Source: Cyanobacteriota bacterium (GTDB lineage Bacteria > Cyanobacteriota > Cyanobacteriia > Phormidesmidales > Phormidesmidaceae). From it: 6,602 nt of DNA. Under the pieces are notes generated by a model. The model ran no database searches and was not told the origin of the DNA. It saw only the letters and a list, made by a program, of their open reading frames with translations. Numbering within the stretch: position 1 is the stretch's first letter; each line of letters starts with the position of its first letter. Shown piece after piece: positions 1-6,284 of the stretch. The DNA lies in contig JAQCHG010000095.1 in the NCBI GenBank assembly GCA_027619675.1, positions 1 through 6,602 of the forward strand, in the 5' to 3' direction. The position numbers and the translations under genes were made by a program.

Positions 1-1
1 G

Positions 2-595
2 CTAGCCGCTCGAATCATCCCTGCAGCCGACTTGTCTGAGCAGATCTCGACCGCTGGCAAAGAGGCTTCGGGCACCGGCAACATGAAATTCTCCCTCAAT
101 GGGGCGCTGACCATCGGCACCCTGGACGGGGCCAATGTGGAAATCCGCGACGCAGTGGGGCCGGAGAATTTCTTCCTGTTTGGCCTCACCGCCCCCGAGG
201 TGGTGGCGCTGAAGGAACAGGGCTACAACCCCTGGGACTACTACGCCAATAACCCAGAACTGAAGGAGATCATGGATCTGCTCAATGCCGGGGTGTTTTC
301 CCACGGCGATCGCGAGTTATTTAAACCCCTGGTGGATTCCCTGGTCTACAGCGATCCCTATCTGCTGATGGCCGACTACCAGGCGTACATCGACTGCCAG
401 GGCCAGGTCAGCGACACCTATCGAGATGCCGACGCCTGGACCCGCATCAGCATCCTGAATACGGCCCGGATGGGGTTCTTCTCCTCCGATCGCGCCATTC
501 AGGAATACTGCGAAGACATCTGGCGCACCTCCCCAGTCCCGGTGGAAATGAAGCCCTATGTGCAATTCGACGCCATGCTGTCCCTTGGGAAATAG
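2..595 (+). CDS. glgP: Glycogen (alpha-glucan) phosphorylase, C-terminal part, 5' end outside window
   Basis: This enzyme splits alpha-1,4 glucan chains with phosphate to give glucose-1-phosphate, using pyridoxal phosphate (PLP), in the cytoplasm. The frame is already open at the left edge, so no start is visible; about 197 residues remain of a family that is usually above 800. The segment begins in the block [12 protein letters not shown] and continues into [14 protein letters not shown], the family's PLP signature. The lysine of GNMK (nt 86-88) is the residue expected to form the Schiff base. The following [12 protein letters not shown] is also strongly conserved. The frame ends at TAG 593-595, shortly after a C-terminal block rich in aromatic residues, so the C-terminus looks intact. 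An acetate kinase gene follows after 27 nt on the same strand, which suggests co-transcription. The family assignment is secure; the exact glucan preference cannot be read from this part. Confidence 0.96.
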   Translation, partial: LAARIIPAADLSEQISTAGKEASGTGNMKFSLNGALTIGTLDGANVEIRDAVGPENFFLFGLTAPEVVALKEQGYNPWDYYANNPELKEIMDLLNAGVFSHGDRELFKPLVDSLVYSDPYLLMADYQAYIDCQGQVSDTYRDADAWTRISILNTARMGFFSSDRAIQEYCEDIWRTSPVPVEMKPYVQFDAMLSLGK

Positions 596-611
596 GGCCA
601 CTGTTAGCGCT

Positions 612-617
612 GGGGAG
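612..617 (+). promoter_or_regulatory. Shine-Dalgarno site deciding the ackA start
   Basis: GGGGAG at 612-617 lies 5 nt before the GTG at 623. An alternative in-frame GTG at 617 overlaps this site and would have no ribosome binding site of its own at a usable distance. This favours 623, which also gives the typical family N-terminus MKILVINAGSSS. Confidence 0.6.
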
Positions 618-622
618 TGGGT

Positions 623-1822
623 GTGAAGATTCTGGTGATTAACGCGGGGTCCAGTAGCCACAAGGCGGCCCTGTTTGATACCCAAGTCGGGGCGGCCCCC
701 CAATGGCAAGCCCAGCTTGATTGGACCGCCCAGCCTGGGCAGGTGAGCCTCACCGCCCAGGCCACGGATGGGCGATCGCACCAAACCACCTTGGCCACGG
801 CGGATCGCACCACCGGGTTACGGGCGCTGCTAGCAACCCTGTGGTCCGGTCCCGTCCAGGTCATCCCCAACCCCGCAGCCATCGAGGCGGTGGGCCATCG
901 GGTGGTGCATGGGGGCGATCGCCACCAGGCCAGCGTGCGCATCACCCCAGCGGTTAAAGCCACCATCCGCGATCTGATTCCCCTGGCCCCGGCCCACAAC
1001 CCTGCGAATTTAGAGGGGATTGAAGTAGCGGCATCCCTGCTGCCCCAAGTGCCCCAGGTAGCGGTGTTTGACACCGCCTTCCACAGCGCCATGCCCCCAG
1101 CCGCCGCTGCCTACCCCGGTCCCCATGACTGGTGGACCCAGGGCATTCGCCGCTACGGCTTCCATGGCATTAGCCACCGCTATGTGGCCCAACGGGCGGC
1201 CACGTTGATGGGGCAACCGTTGGCGGATTTGAAACTCGTCACCTGCCACCTGGGCAACGGCTGTTCCCTGGCGGCGGTGGCGGCGGGCCACAGCATCGAC
1301 ACCACCATGGGCTTTACGCCGCTGGAGGGGTTGATGATGGGCAGCCGCAGTGGTTCTGTCGATCCTGGCTTGATTTTGCACCTGCTGCGGCAGGGGGATC
1401 TAACTGTGGATCAGTTGGACCAGATGCTCAACAAAGCATCGGGGCTGAAGGGCATTTCCGGGGTGTCCAACGATCTGCGGGCGGTGCAGGCGGCGGCTGA
1501 CGCCGGGGATGGGCGGGCACAGCGGGCGATCGCCATGTTTCTCCACAGTCTGCGCCGCCACATCGGGGCCATGGTGGCCAGTTTGGGGGGCCTCGACGCC
1601 CTAGTGTTCACCGCAGGCATTGGGGAAAACAGTGCTTTCGTGTGGCGAGAAACCTGTGAACCCCTGGGCTTTTTGGGCATTCACCTCCAGTCCAAACTGG
1701 AACGGTGTCCGGAGGACCAGGACATTGCAGCAGCGGCATCCCCCGTGCGGGTATGGGTGATTCATACGCGGGAGGAATGGGCGATCGCCCAGGATTGCCA
1801 AGCCATCGTGACAGGGTCCTAA
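623..1822 (+). CDS. ackA: Acetate kinase
   Basis: Acetate kinase interconverts acetyl phosphate plus ADP with acetate plus ATP. It is cytoplasmic and pairs with phosphotransacetylase or phosphoketolase. Starting at GTG 623 the protein has 399 residues, a normal length. The family landmarks appear in order: N-terminal NAGSSS phosphate-binding loop; GHRVVHGG with Arg93; FDTAFH with Asp150; YGFHGISH with His185; MGSRSG with Arg242; the nucleotide-binding FTAGIGENS; and a C-terminal HTREEW with Glu384. These match the catalytic Arg, Asp, His, Arg and Glu known from the Methanosarcina enzyme. The usual TNEE motif reads TREE here, but the glutamate is kept. The gene lies 27 nt after glgP and 10 nt before a small gene. 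The context suggests ATP recovery when glycogen is broken down in the dark; that role is inference. The start could also be GTG 617, two codons longer. Confidence 0.96.
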   Translation: MKILVINAGSSSHKAALFDTQVGAAPQWQAQLDWTAQPGQVSLTAQATDGRSHQTTLATADRTTGLRALLATLWSGPVQVIPNPAAIEAVGHRVVHGGDRHQASVRITPAVKATIRDLIPLAPAHNPANLEGIEVAASLLPQVPQVAVFDTAFHSAMPPAAAAYPGPHDWWTQGIRRYGFHGISHRYVAQRAATLMGQPLADLKLVTCHLGNGCSLAAVAAGHSIDTTMGFTPLEGLMMGSRSGSVDPGLILHLLRQGDLTVDQLDQMLNKASGLKGISGVSNDLRAVQAAADAGDGRAQRAIAMFLHSLRRHIGAMVASLGGLDALVFTAGIGENSAFVWRETCEPLGFLGIHLQSKLERCPEDQDIAAAASPVRVWVIHTREEWAIAQDCQAIVTGS

Positions 1823-1823
1823 C

Positions 1824-1828
1824 GGAGG
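1824..1828 (+). promoter_or_regulatory. Strong Shine-Dalgarno site before the 106-residue gene
   Basis: GGAGG at 1824-1828 begins one base after the ackA stop codon and lies 4 nt before the ATG at 1833. It supports both the reality of the small gene and its start. Confidence 0.65.
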
Positions 1829-1832
1829 AAGG

Positions 1833-2153
1833 ATGTTCACGCCAGAACAGAAGGATCTCGCCTTGGTCTTTGCCCGGCACCTAGTGGCGGGAGACTATGG
1901 GGCGGCCCATGCCCTGCTGAGTCAGCGCTGTCAGGGGGACATCAGCGCAACGACCCTAGCGGCGGACTTCACCCGCATGATCGACGCGGAGTGGGGCGAG
2001 GTGGACCCATTGGAACTGGAGGAAAGTGAGGACTGGCCTTTTATCTATGTGGTCTTGGGCGGTGACACCTATTCCGAAGCCATTTTCATCGATACCTGGG
2101 TGACAGAGGAGGGCCAGCCGAAGATCGACAGCTTCGAGTTTGGCCGCCCCTAA
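1833..2153 (+). CDS. Small conserved-type protein of unknown function, possible NTF2-like fold
   Basis: This encodes a 106-residue, acidic, soluble protein with no signal peptide or membrane segment. I do not recognise a named family. Residues 3-50 look helical and include the pattern LARHLVAGDY-type helix, then AAHALLS, as often seen in the helical half of NTF2/SnoaL-like proteins. Residues from about 67 alternate hydrophobic and polar (FIYVVLGG, EAIFIDTWV, PKIDSFEFG) like paired beta strands. The NTF2-like call rests on this pattern only and could be wrong. The gene is 10 nt downstream of ackA with a strong ribosome binding site, so it is very likely on the same transcript. No catalytic residues can be named. 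A role tied to acetate kinase or carbon storage is possible only by position. Confidence 0.8.
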   Translation: MFTPEQKDLALVFARHLVAGDYGAAHALLSQRCQGDISATTLAADFTRMIDAEWGEVDPLELEESEDWPFIYVVLGGDTYSEAIFIDTWVTEEGQPKIDSFEFGRP

Positions 2154-2414
2154 TGCCCCAACCGTTCGGGATAATCCTGCTCTCCCAGTCCTCCCTGGAA
2201 ACACCGCAGGACGCAGGGGGCTGAACCCTTAGCCTGTATCGGATGACACGATGGGCGAATGCGTCGTCCTAATGCCCAGCGTGCGTCCCCATCAGAGGGC
2301 AATTCCCCATCAAAACCTGGCCAGCCCGGAGCGCCGACAACCCTGTGCCGCATCCGTGGGGAGCAGGTAGGCTGGACTGACAGGCATGTTCGCGCATCTA
2401 TGGGGGAGGGGAAG
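2154..2414 (+). other. 261-nt non-coding leader between the ackA cluster and tldD
   Basis: No convincing gene lies here. An in-frame extension of tldD runs back to ATG 2259, but its translation is rich in Pro, Arg, Ser and Gly and looks unlike the protein that follows. A GATAAT hexamer at 2170-2175 resembles a -10 box, but no good -35 box is visible 16-18 nt upstream. A possible stem pairs 2241-2247 with 2263-2269 (seven pairs, one G-U) around a 15-nt loop. No riboswitch class was recognised. The likely contents are the tldDE promoter and an untranslated leader. Confidence 0.5.
2405..2410 (+). promoter_or_regulatory. Shine-Dalgarno site deciding the tldD start
   Basis: GGAGGG at 2405-2410, inside a longer purine run, lies 4 nt before GTG 2415. 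The in-frame ATG at 2400 falls before this site, and the ATG at 2445 has no comparable site upstream. This makes 2415 the best start. Confidence 0.65.
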
Positions 2415-3887
2415 GTGACCACAACACCGCTACACACCGTGACAATGGACGATCGCTTAGATCAGGCCCTGGCCACCCTCGATCTGCCCGCCGATTGGGT
2501 GGGCATACGGGTGCAGCAGGGGAACCATATCCAGCGATCGCAGCGGGATGGTCGCCCCGATGCCAACCGCCACCACCGCAGCCTTGGGGCCATGGTGGAG
2601 GTGCTGGTGCAGGGGCAGTTGGGCTACGCCGCCACCCCCGACGTCACCGTGGCGGGGCTACACCGAGCCGCCCAGGCTGCTTTTCACCAAGCCCAGGCCG
2701 CTGCCCCCTGGCGCATCCATGCCTTTGAGCCCACCATTCGCCCCCCGGTGCAGGGCATTTACCATTCCCCCGTGGCCCAACCGTTGGCTCAGTGGGATGC
2801 GGCCACCATTCACGATCGCCTCCACCACATTTGCCAAGGGTTGAAGGTGTCGGACCCGATCGTGCAGACCAACGCCCACATCAACACCCAAGGGATCAAC
2901 ACCTGGCTGGCCACCAGCAACGGCAGCCGCGTCCATCAACGGTTTGACTTCCTGACCCTGCACTTTGGAGCCACCGCCCAAGACGGTCCAGTGGTGCAGA
3001 CCCGCAACTTCAACGGTCCCCGCGCCCACTGCTATCAAGGGGGATGGGAGCATCTGATCAGCGGTGACGCCCTGGATGCCGCTGTTGAGCAGGTGGGACA
3101 GCAGGCGGTGGCACTGCTGACGGCGACGGAATGCCCGGACATCACCACTACCCTAGTGCTGGCCCCCGACCAGATGATGCTGCAAATCCACGAAAGCATT
3201 GGCCATCCCCTGGAACTGGACCGCATCCTGGGGGATGAGCGCAACTATGCCGGGGGCAGCTTTGTGCAGCCCGAGGATTTTGGCCGTTTGCAGTACGGGT
3301 CGCCGCTGCTGAACGTCACCTTTGACCCCACGGTGGGCCACGAATTCGCCAGCTACAGCTTCGACGACACCGGAGCCGTCGCCGATCGCCAATACCTGAT
3401 CCGCCAGGGTCGCCTAGAGCGGGGCCTGGGCAGCCACGAAAGCCAGGTGCGCTTAGGGGTGCCCGGTGTAGCCTGCGCCCGCGCCAGCAGTTGGAACCGC
3501 CCCCCCATCGATCGCATGGCCAACATCAATGTGGAGCCGGGGGAAACTTCGTTTCACGACTTGATCGGCACCATCCCAGACGGGGTGTACATGGAGGCCA
3601 ACCGCTCTTGGTCCATTGACGACCAGCGCTACAAATTCCAGTTTGGCTGTGAATATGCCCGCCGCATCCGCGACGGTCAACTGGCGGAAACCCTGCGGAA
3701 CCCCAACTATCGGGCCACCACCCCGCAGTTTTGGCACAGCCTAGTGCAGGTGGGCGATCGCGCCACCTGGCAAGCCTTTGGCACCCCCTTCTGTGGCAAA
3801 GGGGAACCCAACCAAATCATACGGGTGGGCCACGGTGCCCCCGTCTGCGCCTTTGCCAACATTGAAGTGTTTGGGGGGGCGGGCTAA
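2415..3887 (+). CDS. tldD: TldD-family metalloprotease subunit
   Basis: TldD is the zinc-bearing subunit of the TldD/TldE protease, a cytoplasmic complex. In E. coli it degrades unfolded peptides, removes the microcin B17 leader and acts on the antitoxin CcdA. From GTG 2415 the protein has 490 residues, close to the family norm. The metal site is HESIGH at residues 259-264 (HExxxH), followed by PLELDR. A C-terminal FCGKGEPNQ supplies Cys460, the expected third zinc ligand. The N-terminal half carries the family's long substrate-channel region. HESIGHPLELDR followed by ERNYAGGSF differs from the E. coli-type HEAVGHGLEGD, so this is probably the second, more divergent TldD branch; that is from memory of the family. 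The stop overlaps the tldE start by one base (TAATG), indicating coupled translation. ATG 2259 would add 52 atypical residues and is not preferred. The substrate is unknown. Confidence 0.92.
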   Translation: MTTTPLHTVTMDDRLDQALATLDLPADWVGIRVQQGNHIQRSQRDGRPDANRHHRSLGAMVEVLVQGQLGYAATPDVTVAGLHRAAQAAFHQAQAAAPWRIHAFEPTIRPPVQGIYHSPVAQPLAQWDAATIHDRLHHICQGLKVSDPIVQTNAHINTQGINTWLATSNGSRVHQRFDFLTLHFGATAQDGPVVQTRNFNGPRAHCYQGGWEHLISGDALDAAVEQVGQQAVALLTATECPDITTTLVLAPDQMMLQIHESIGHPLELDRILGDERNYAGGSFVQPEDFGRLQYGSPLLNVTFDPTVGHEFASYSFDDTGAVADRQYLIRQGRLERGLGSHESQVRLGVPGVACARASSWNRPPIDRMANINVEPGETSFHDLIGTIPDGVYMEANRSWSIDDQRYKFQFGCEYARRIRDGQLAETLRNPNYRATTPQFWHSLVQVGDRATWQAFGTPFCGKGEPNQIIRVGHGAPVCAFANIEVFGGAG

Positions 3888-5233
3888 TGAAACAGACCCC
3901 AAGCAGCCCCTTTGAAACCACCTTCCACCAGCTCACGGACGCCCTGCTGCCCCAATTGCAGGGGGAGGAATCCGCCAAGCTGACCCTGACGGCGGAAATC
4001 AGCCAGTTCACCCGCTTCAACCGGGCTAAAGTGCGGCAGACGGGGCAGGTCACCAGTGGCGATATCGCCTTGACCTTGATGGCCCAAGGGCGCACGGTGG
4101 AGGCCACCCTGCCCTGCACGGGGGATAAAGCCACAGACTGGCCCCTGTTGTTCGCCACCCTGACGGACCTTCGGGCAGAACTGCCCGCCCTGCCCGAAGA
4201 TCCCTACCAGGTACTCCCCACCGGGGACGCCACCAGCCGCGAGGTGTACCGAGGCACCCTACTGCCGCCGGACCAGGCGGTGCCCCAGGTGTTGCCCGCC
4301 CTGGCGGGATTGGATGCGGCGGGGCTCTACGCCGGGGGCACCGCCATTCGCGCCTATGCCGATTCTGCGGGCCAGCGCCACTGGTTTGAAACGGAGACCT
4401 TCACCCTCGACTATTCCCTCTTTACCCCAGACGGGCAAGCGGTGAAGGGCACCTATGCGGGGCGGGCTTGGGAAGATGCCGCCTACGGTGAGAGCCTGAC
4501 CCAGGCCAAACACTTGCTGAATCAGATGTCTGGCCCTCGCAAGGCGCTGGCGCGGGGCCAGTATCGCACCTACTTGGCCCCGGCAGCGGTGGCGGATCTG
4601 GTCAATATGCTGTCCTGGGGCGGCATTGGGGAAGCGGCTCTGCGGCGGAGTGGGAGCGCCCTGGGGCCATTGCAGCGAGGCGATCGCCCCCTCTCTCCCC
4701 TAGTCCACCTGACGGAAGACTTCAGCCAGGGCCAAACCCCCCGCTTTAACGGCTATGGGGAACTGGCCCCGACCACCCTGCCCTTGATCGAAGCGGGACG
4801 GCTGGTGAATACCCTAGTCAGCGCCCGCACCGCCAAGGAGTACGGCATCCCCTCCACCTACGCGGCGGCGGGGGAATACCTGCGATCGCCCCTCCTCGCC
4901 CCCGGCACCTTGCCCAGTACCGACATTTTGACGGCGCTGGATACAGGGCTGTACGTGTCGAACCTGCACTATCTCAACTGGAGCGATCGCCCCCAAGGCC
5001 GGGTGACGGGCATGACCCGCTACGCCTGCTTTTGGGTGGAGCGGGGCCAGATCATCGCCCCCATTGAAAACCTGCGCTTCGATGAAAGCCTATACAACTT
5101 CTGGGGGGCCAACCTAGAAGCCCTCACCCAAGACACCACCCTCATCCCCGAGGTGGGCTCCTACGGCTACCGCGACTTGGGGGGCACCCAGGTACCGGGG
5201 ATGCTGGTGCGGGACTTTGCCTACACCCTGTAA
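3887..5233 (+). CDS. pmbA: TldE/PmbA-family protease subunit
   Basis: This is the partner of TldD in the heteromeric TldD/TldE protease. TldE has the same fold but no zinc site and helps to shape the substrate chamber. The protein has 448 residues, matching the usual length. No HExxxH motif is present. Family-like blocks lie in the C-terminal half: GIPSTYAAAGEYLRSP from about residue 320, GLYVSNLHYLNW from residue 354, and APIENLRFDESLYNFWG from about residue 391. The start ATG shares its first base with the tldD stop, so the two proteins are probably made in equal amounts by translational coupling, as expected for a complex. No RiPP precursor, maturation enzyme or toxin-antitoxin pair is adjacent, so the target is not hinted at by neighbours. 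The family is clear; classification as TldE rather than TldD rests on the missing metal motif and on gene order. Confidence 0.92.
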   Translation: MKQTPSSPFETTFHQLTDALLPQLQGEESAKLTLTAEISQFTRFNRAKVRQTGQVTSGDIALTLMAQGRTVEATLPCTGDKATDWPLLFATLTDLRAELPALPEDPYQVLPTGDATSREVYRGTLLPPDQAVPQVLPALAGLDAAGLYAGGTAIRAYADSAGQRHWFETETFTLDYSLFTPDGQAVKGTYAGRAWEDAAYGESLTQAKHLLNQMSGPRKALARGQYRTYLAPAAVADLVNMLSWGGIGEAALRRSGSALGPLQRGDRPLSPLVHLTEDFSQGQTPRFNGYGELAPTTLPLIEAGRLVNTLVSARTAKEYGIPSTYAAAGEYLRSPLLAPGTLPSTDILTALDTGLYVSNLHYLNWSDRPQGRVTGMTRYACFWVERGQIIAPIENLRFDESLYNFWGANLEALTQDTTLIPEVGSYGYRDLGGTQVPGMLVRDFAYTL

Positions 5234-5247
5234 TACCCCTCCCCGGC

Positions 5248-5259
5248 GATAGGACTATC
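5248..5259. repeat. Short inverted repeat just after tldE
   Basis: GATAG at 5248-5252 is the reverse complement of CTATC at 5255-5259, giving a small stem with a 4-nt loop if the innermost pair stays open. It lies 14 nt after the tldE stop codon. It is too short to be called a terminator alone. Confidence 0.3.
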
Positions 5260-5282
5260 CATGCTGCATCGGGCTTCCCCGC

Positions 5283-5297
5283 CCTGTCAGCGACAGG
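5283..5297. terminator. Possible terminator hairpin between convergent genes
   Basis: CCTGTC (5283-5288) and GACAGG (5292-5297) form a perfect 6-bp stem with a 3-nt loop. It lies 49 nt after the tldE stop and between convergent genes, where a bidirectional terminator is expected. There is no T-run on either side, so an intrinsic terminator of the E. coli type is not shown; cyanobacterial terminators often lack this run. Confidence 0.35.
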
Positions 5298-5342
5298 ACT
5301 CATACGGATTCTGCGAATGGTAAGACAACCCATCAATTCAGC

Positions 5343-5368
5343 GGTAGGGACGCACTGGCGCACCTACC
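5343..5368. repeat. Hairpin-forming inverted repeat, possible dispersed element
   Basis: GGTAGG (5343-5348) pairs with CCTACC (5363-5368). Inside, CGC (5351-5353) pairs with GCG (5358-5360) around the loop ACTG, separated from the outer stem by a 2x2 internal loop. The GTAGGG-CGCAC-GGCGC-CTACCC pattern resembles short dispersed palindromic repeats seen in cyanobacterial intergenic DNA, but only one copy is in this window. It could also serve as a terminator for either convergent gene. Confidence 0.4.
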
Positions 5369-5427
5369 CCACTTGATAGCGGGGATGGCGGCAGCCGGGG
5401 AAATCATGCCAGCGGCTGAAACCGTCT

Positions 5428-5670
5428 TCAGTGGGTCACTCCTGAGCGCTTAGGGCGGGACGCTGCTGGCCCTGCCAGCGCCGTCACCAACGCCAAGGTC
5501 CCCCCCAACAGCCCCCAGGGCAGCCACATCCCCAAATCCCCACCCCGACGATAGGCAACGCGGGCCGCCACCAGACCAATTAAGCAATGGCTCCACAACA
5601 TCAGCACAGGCACCAGAGGCCAAACAATAGCGGTGGTTTCAGTCAAGGAAGCATTCAAAAAGTTCTCCAT
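5428..5670 (-). CDS. Small two-helix membrane protein of unknown function
   Basis: This encodes an 80-residue protein that I do not recognise. Two hydrophobic stretches, about residues 13-36 and 48-66, look like membrane helices; the second contains the glycine-rich WGLLGGTLALV. Between them is the basic AYRRGG turn, and the C-terminus is basic (RPKR), so the topology is not obvious. AGGAGG lies on the minus strand at 5684-5689, 13 nt before the ATG, which is a long but possible spacing. The gene converges with tldE across a 194-nt gap and diverges from the gene at 5735, with 64 bp between the two starts. The regular membrane pattern favours a real gene, but no homologue could be checked. It could be a cyanobacterial membrane protein acting near or with the divergent partner; that is speculative. 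Confidence 0.6.
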   Translation of the reverse strand: MENFLNASLTETTAIVWPLVPVLMLWSHCLIGLVAARVAYRRGGDLGMWLPWGLLGGTLALVTALAGPAASRPKRSGVTH

Positions 5671-5734
5671 GGTCCTGTCTTTTCCTCCTGGGGGGAATCG
5701 CTACACTGGGTGAGCTTACCCCTGGTTGACCGCG
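5671..5734. promoter_or_regulatory. Divergent control region between two membrane-protein genes
   Basis: Two genes start outward from this 64-bp gap, so it must hold at least part of both promoters. TACACT at 5702-5707 is a plausible plus-strand -10 box with a weak TTTTCC 16 nt upstream. No convincing minus-strand promoter was seen. The call rests mainly on gene layout. Confidence 0.35.
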
Positions 5735-6139
5735 ATGCGTGATCCCCTTTGGCGTCTTAAAACCCTGCCCTGGTTGGTGCTGTTGCAAGCCGCCGCCCTG
5801 ACGGTGGTGGCGGCTTCCCTGCTGGATTTGTTGCTGGCGATCGCCCTGCTGAATCTCCCCCAGCCCCCCACCTTTCTCAACGGCATTTCTGGCCTCTTGT
5901 TGGTGCTGCTGGCCGCTGGGGGCATCGGTGTCCTGGCGGTAACCGTGATGGAGACGATCTTTGCCCGTGTGCTGCTGAACCAAGGGGTGTTGTGGGCGTT
6001 ACTGGTCTGCGTGGCGCTGTTTCTGTGGCTGCGGCAGTGGGTTCCGGTTCCGGCAGTGCTGGTGGGCCTCAGTTACTACCAGTTCGTAGGCATGATGGTG
6101 GGGCTCTTTTCTAAGGGGCGACGCTACTGGCGCTATTGA
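5735..6139 (+). CDS. Four-helix integral membrane protein of unknown function
   Basis: From ATG 5735 this is a 134-residue, very hydrophobic protein. Likely membrane segments are at about residues 12-40, 51-72, 83-99 and 103-125. The short N-terminus RDPLWRLKTLPW precedes the first helix, and the C-terminus KGRRYWRY is strongly basic, which by the positive-inside rule puts both ends in the cytoplasm. An in-frame TTG at 5726 would add three residues, but neither start has a clear Shine-Dalgarno site. I do not recognise a family; the length and lack of charged residues inside the helices do not fit a known transporter. It is divergent from the small membrane-protein gene at 5428-5670, and the two may share a control region. 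A HIP1 site at 5837-5844 lies within the gene, so it shows the same genome signature as its neighbours. Confidence 0.75.
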   Translation: MRDPLWRLKTLPWLVLLQAAALTVVAASLLDLLLAIALLNLPQPPTFLNGISGLLLVLLAAGGIGVLAVTVMETIFARVLLNQGVLWALLVCVALFLWLRQWVPVPAVLVGLSYYQFVGMMVGLFSKGRRYWRY

Positions 6140-6190
6140 TGACCCTATTGACGGGGTAAACATGATCCATGCCCCCAAATATCCCTCCCC

Positions 6191-6214
6191 CTGAGGGCCG
6201 ATTACAGCCCTCAG
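6191..6214. terminator. Perfect 8-bp inverted repeat, terminator or operator
   Basis: CTGAGGGC (6191-6198) and GCCCTCAG (6207-6214) form a perfect stem around an 8-nt loop. It sits 51 nt after the membrane-protein stop and 70 nt before the Fe-S carrier start. A terminator for the upstream gene is the simplest reading, but no T-run follows. A protein-binding site for control of the downstream Fe-S gene is the alternative. Confidence 0.45.
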
Positions 6215-6284
6215 CCACACGGTAAGCTAAGGACTGGGTCAGGTGAGATGGGGTTGACCCTAGTGACATCGGTGCAAATCAGCC

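Noticed and set aside
317..784. Long minus-strand frame over glgP and ackA
   Set aside because: It is opposite two well-identified genes and its translation has no family features; a shadow of GC-rich coding DNA.
2259..2414. N-terminal extension of tldD from ATG 2259
   Set aside because: The composition is unlike the rest of the protein, there is no ribosome binding site for it, and the family length is reached from GTG 2415.
2154..2414. Possible riboswitch or RiPP precursor upstream of tldD
   Set aside because: No known riboswitch core was recognised, and no short frame with a leader and Cys/Ser/Thr-rich core and a ribosome binding site was found.
2150..2437. Minus-strand frame of 95 codons over the tldD leader
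   Set aside because: It has no recognisable protein pattern, overlaps the tldD start region and fits the chance open frames of GC-rich DNA.
5465..5479. Inverted repeat GCTGG/CCAGC as a terminator
   Set aside because: It lies within the 80-residue coding frame and has no T-run, so a terminator role is unlikely.
5639..5983. Minus-strand frame of 114 codons, rich in Gln and Gly
   Set aside because: It lies antisense to the four-helix membrane gene and overlaps the start of the 80-residue gene; the low-complexity translation is a by-product of the opposite strand.
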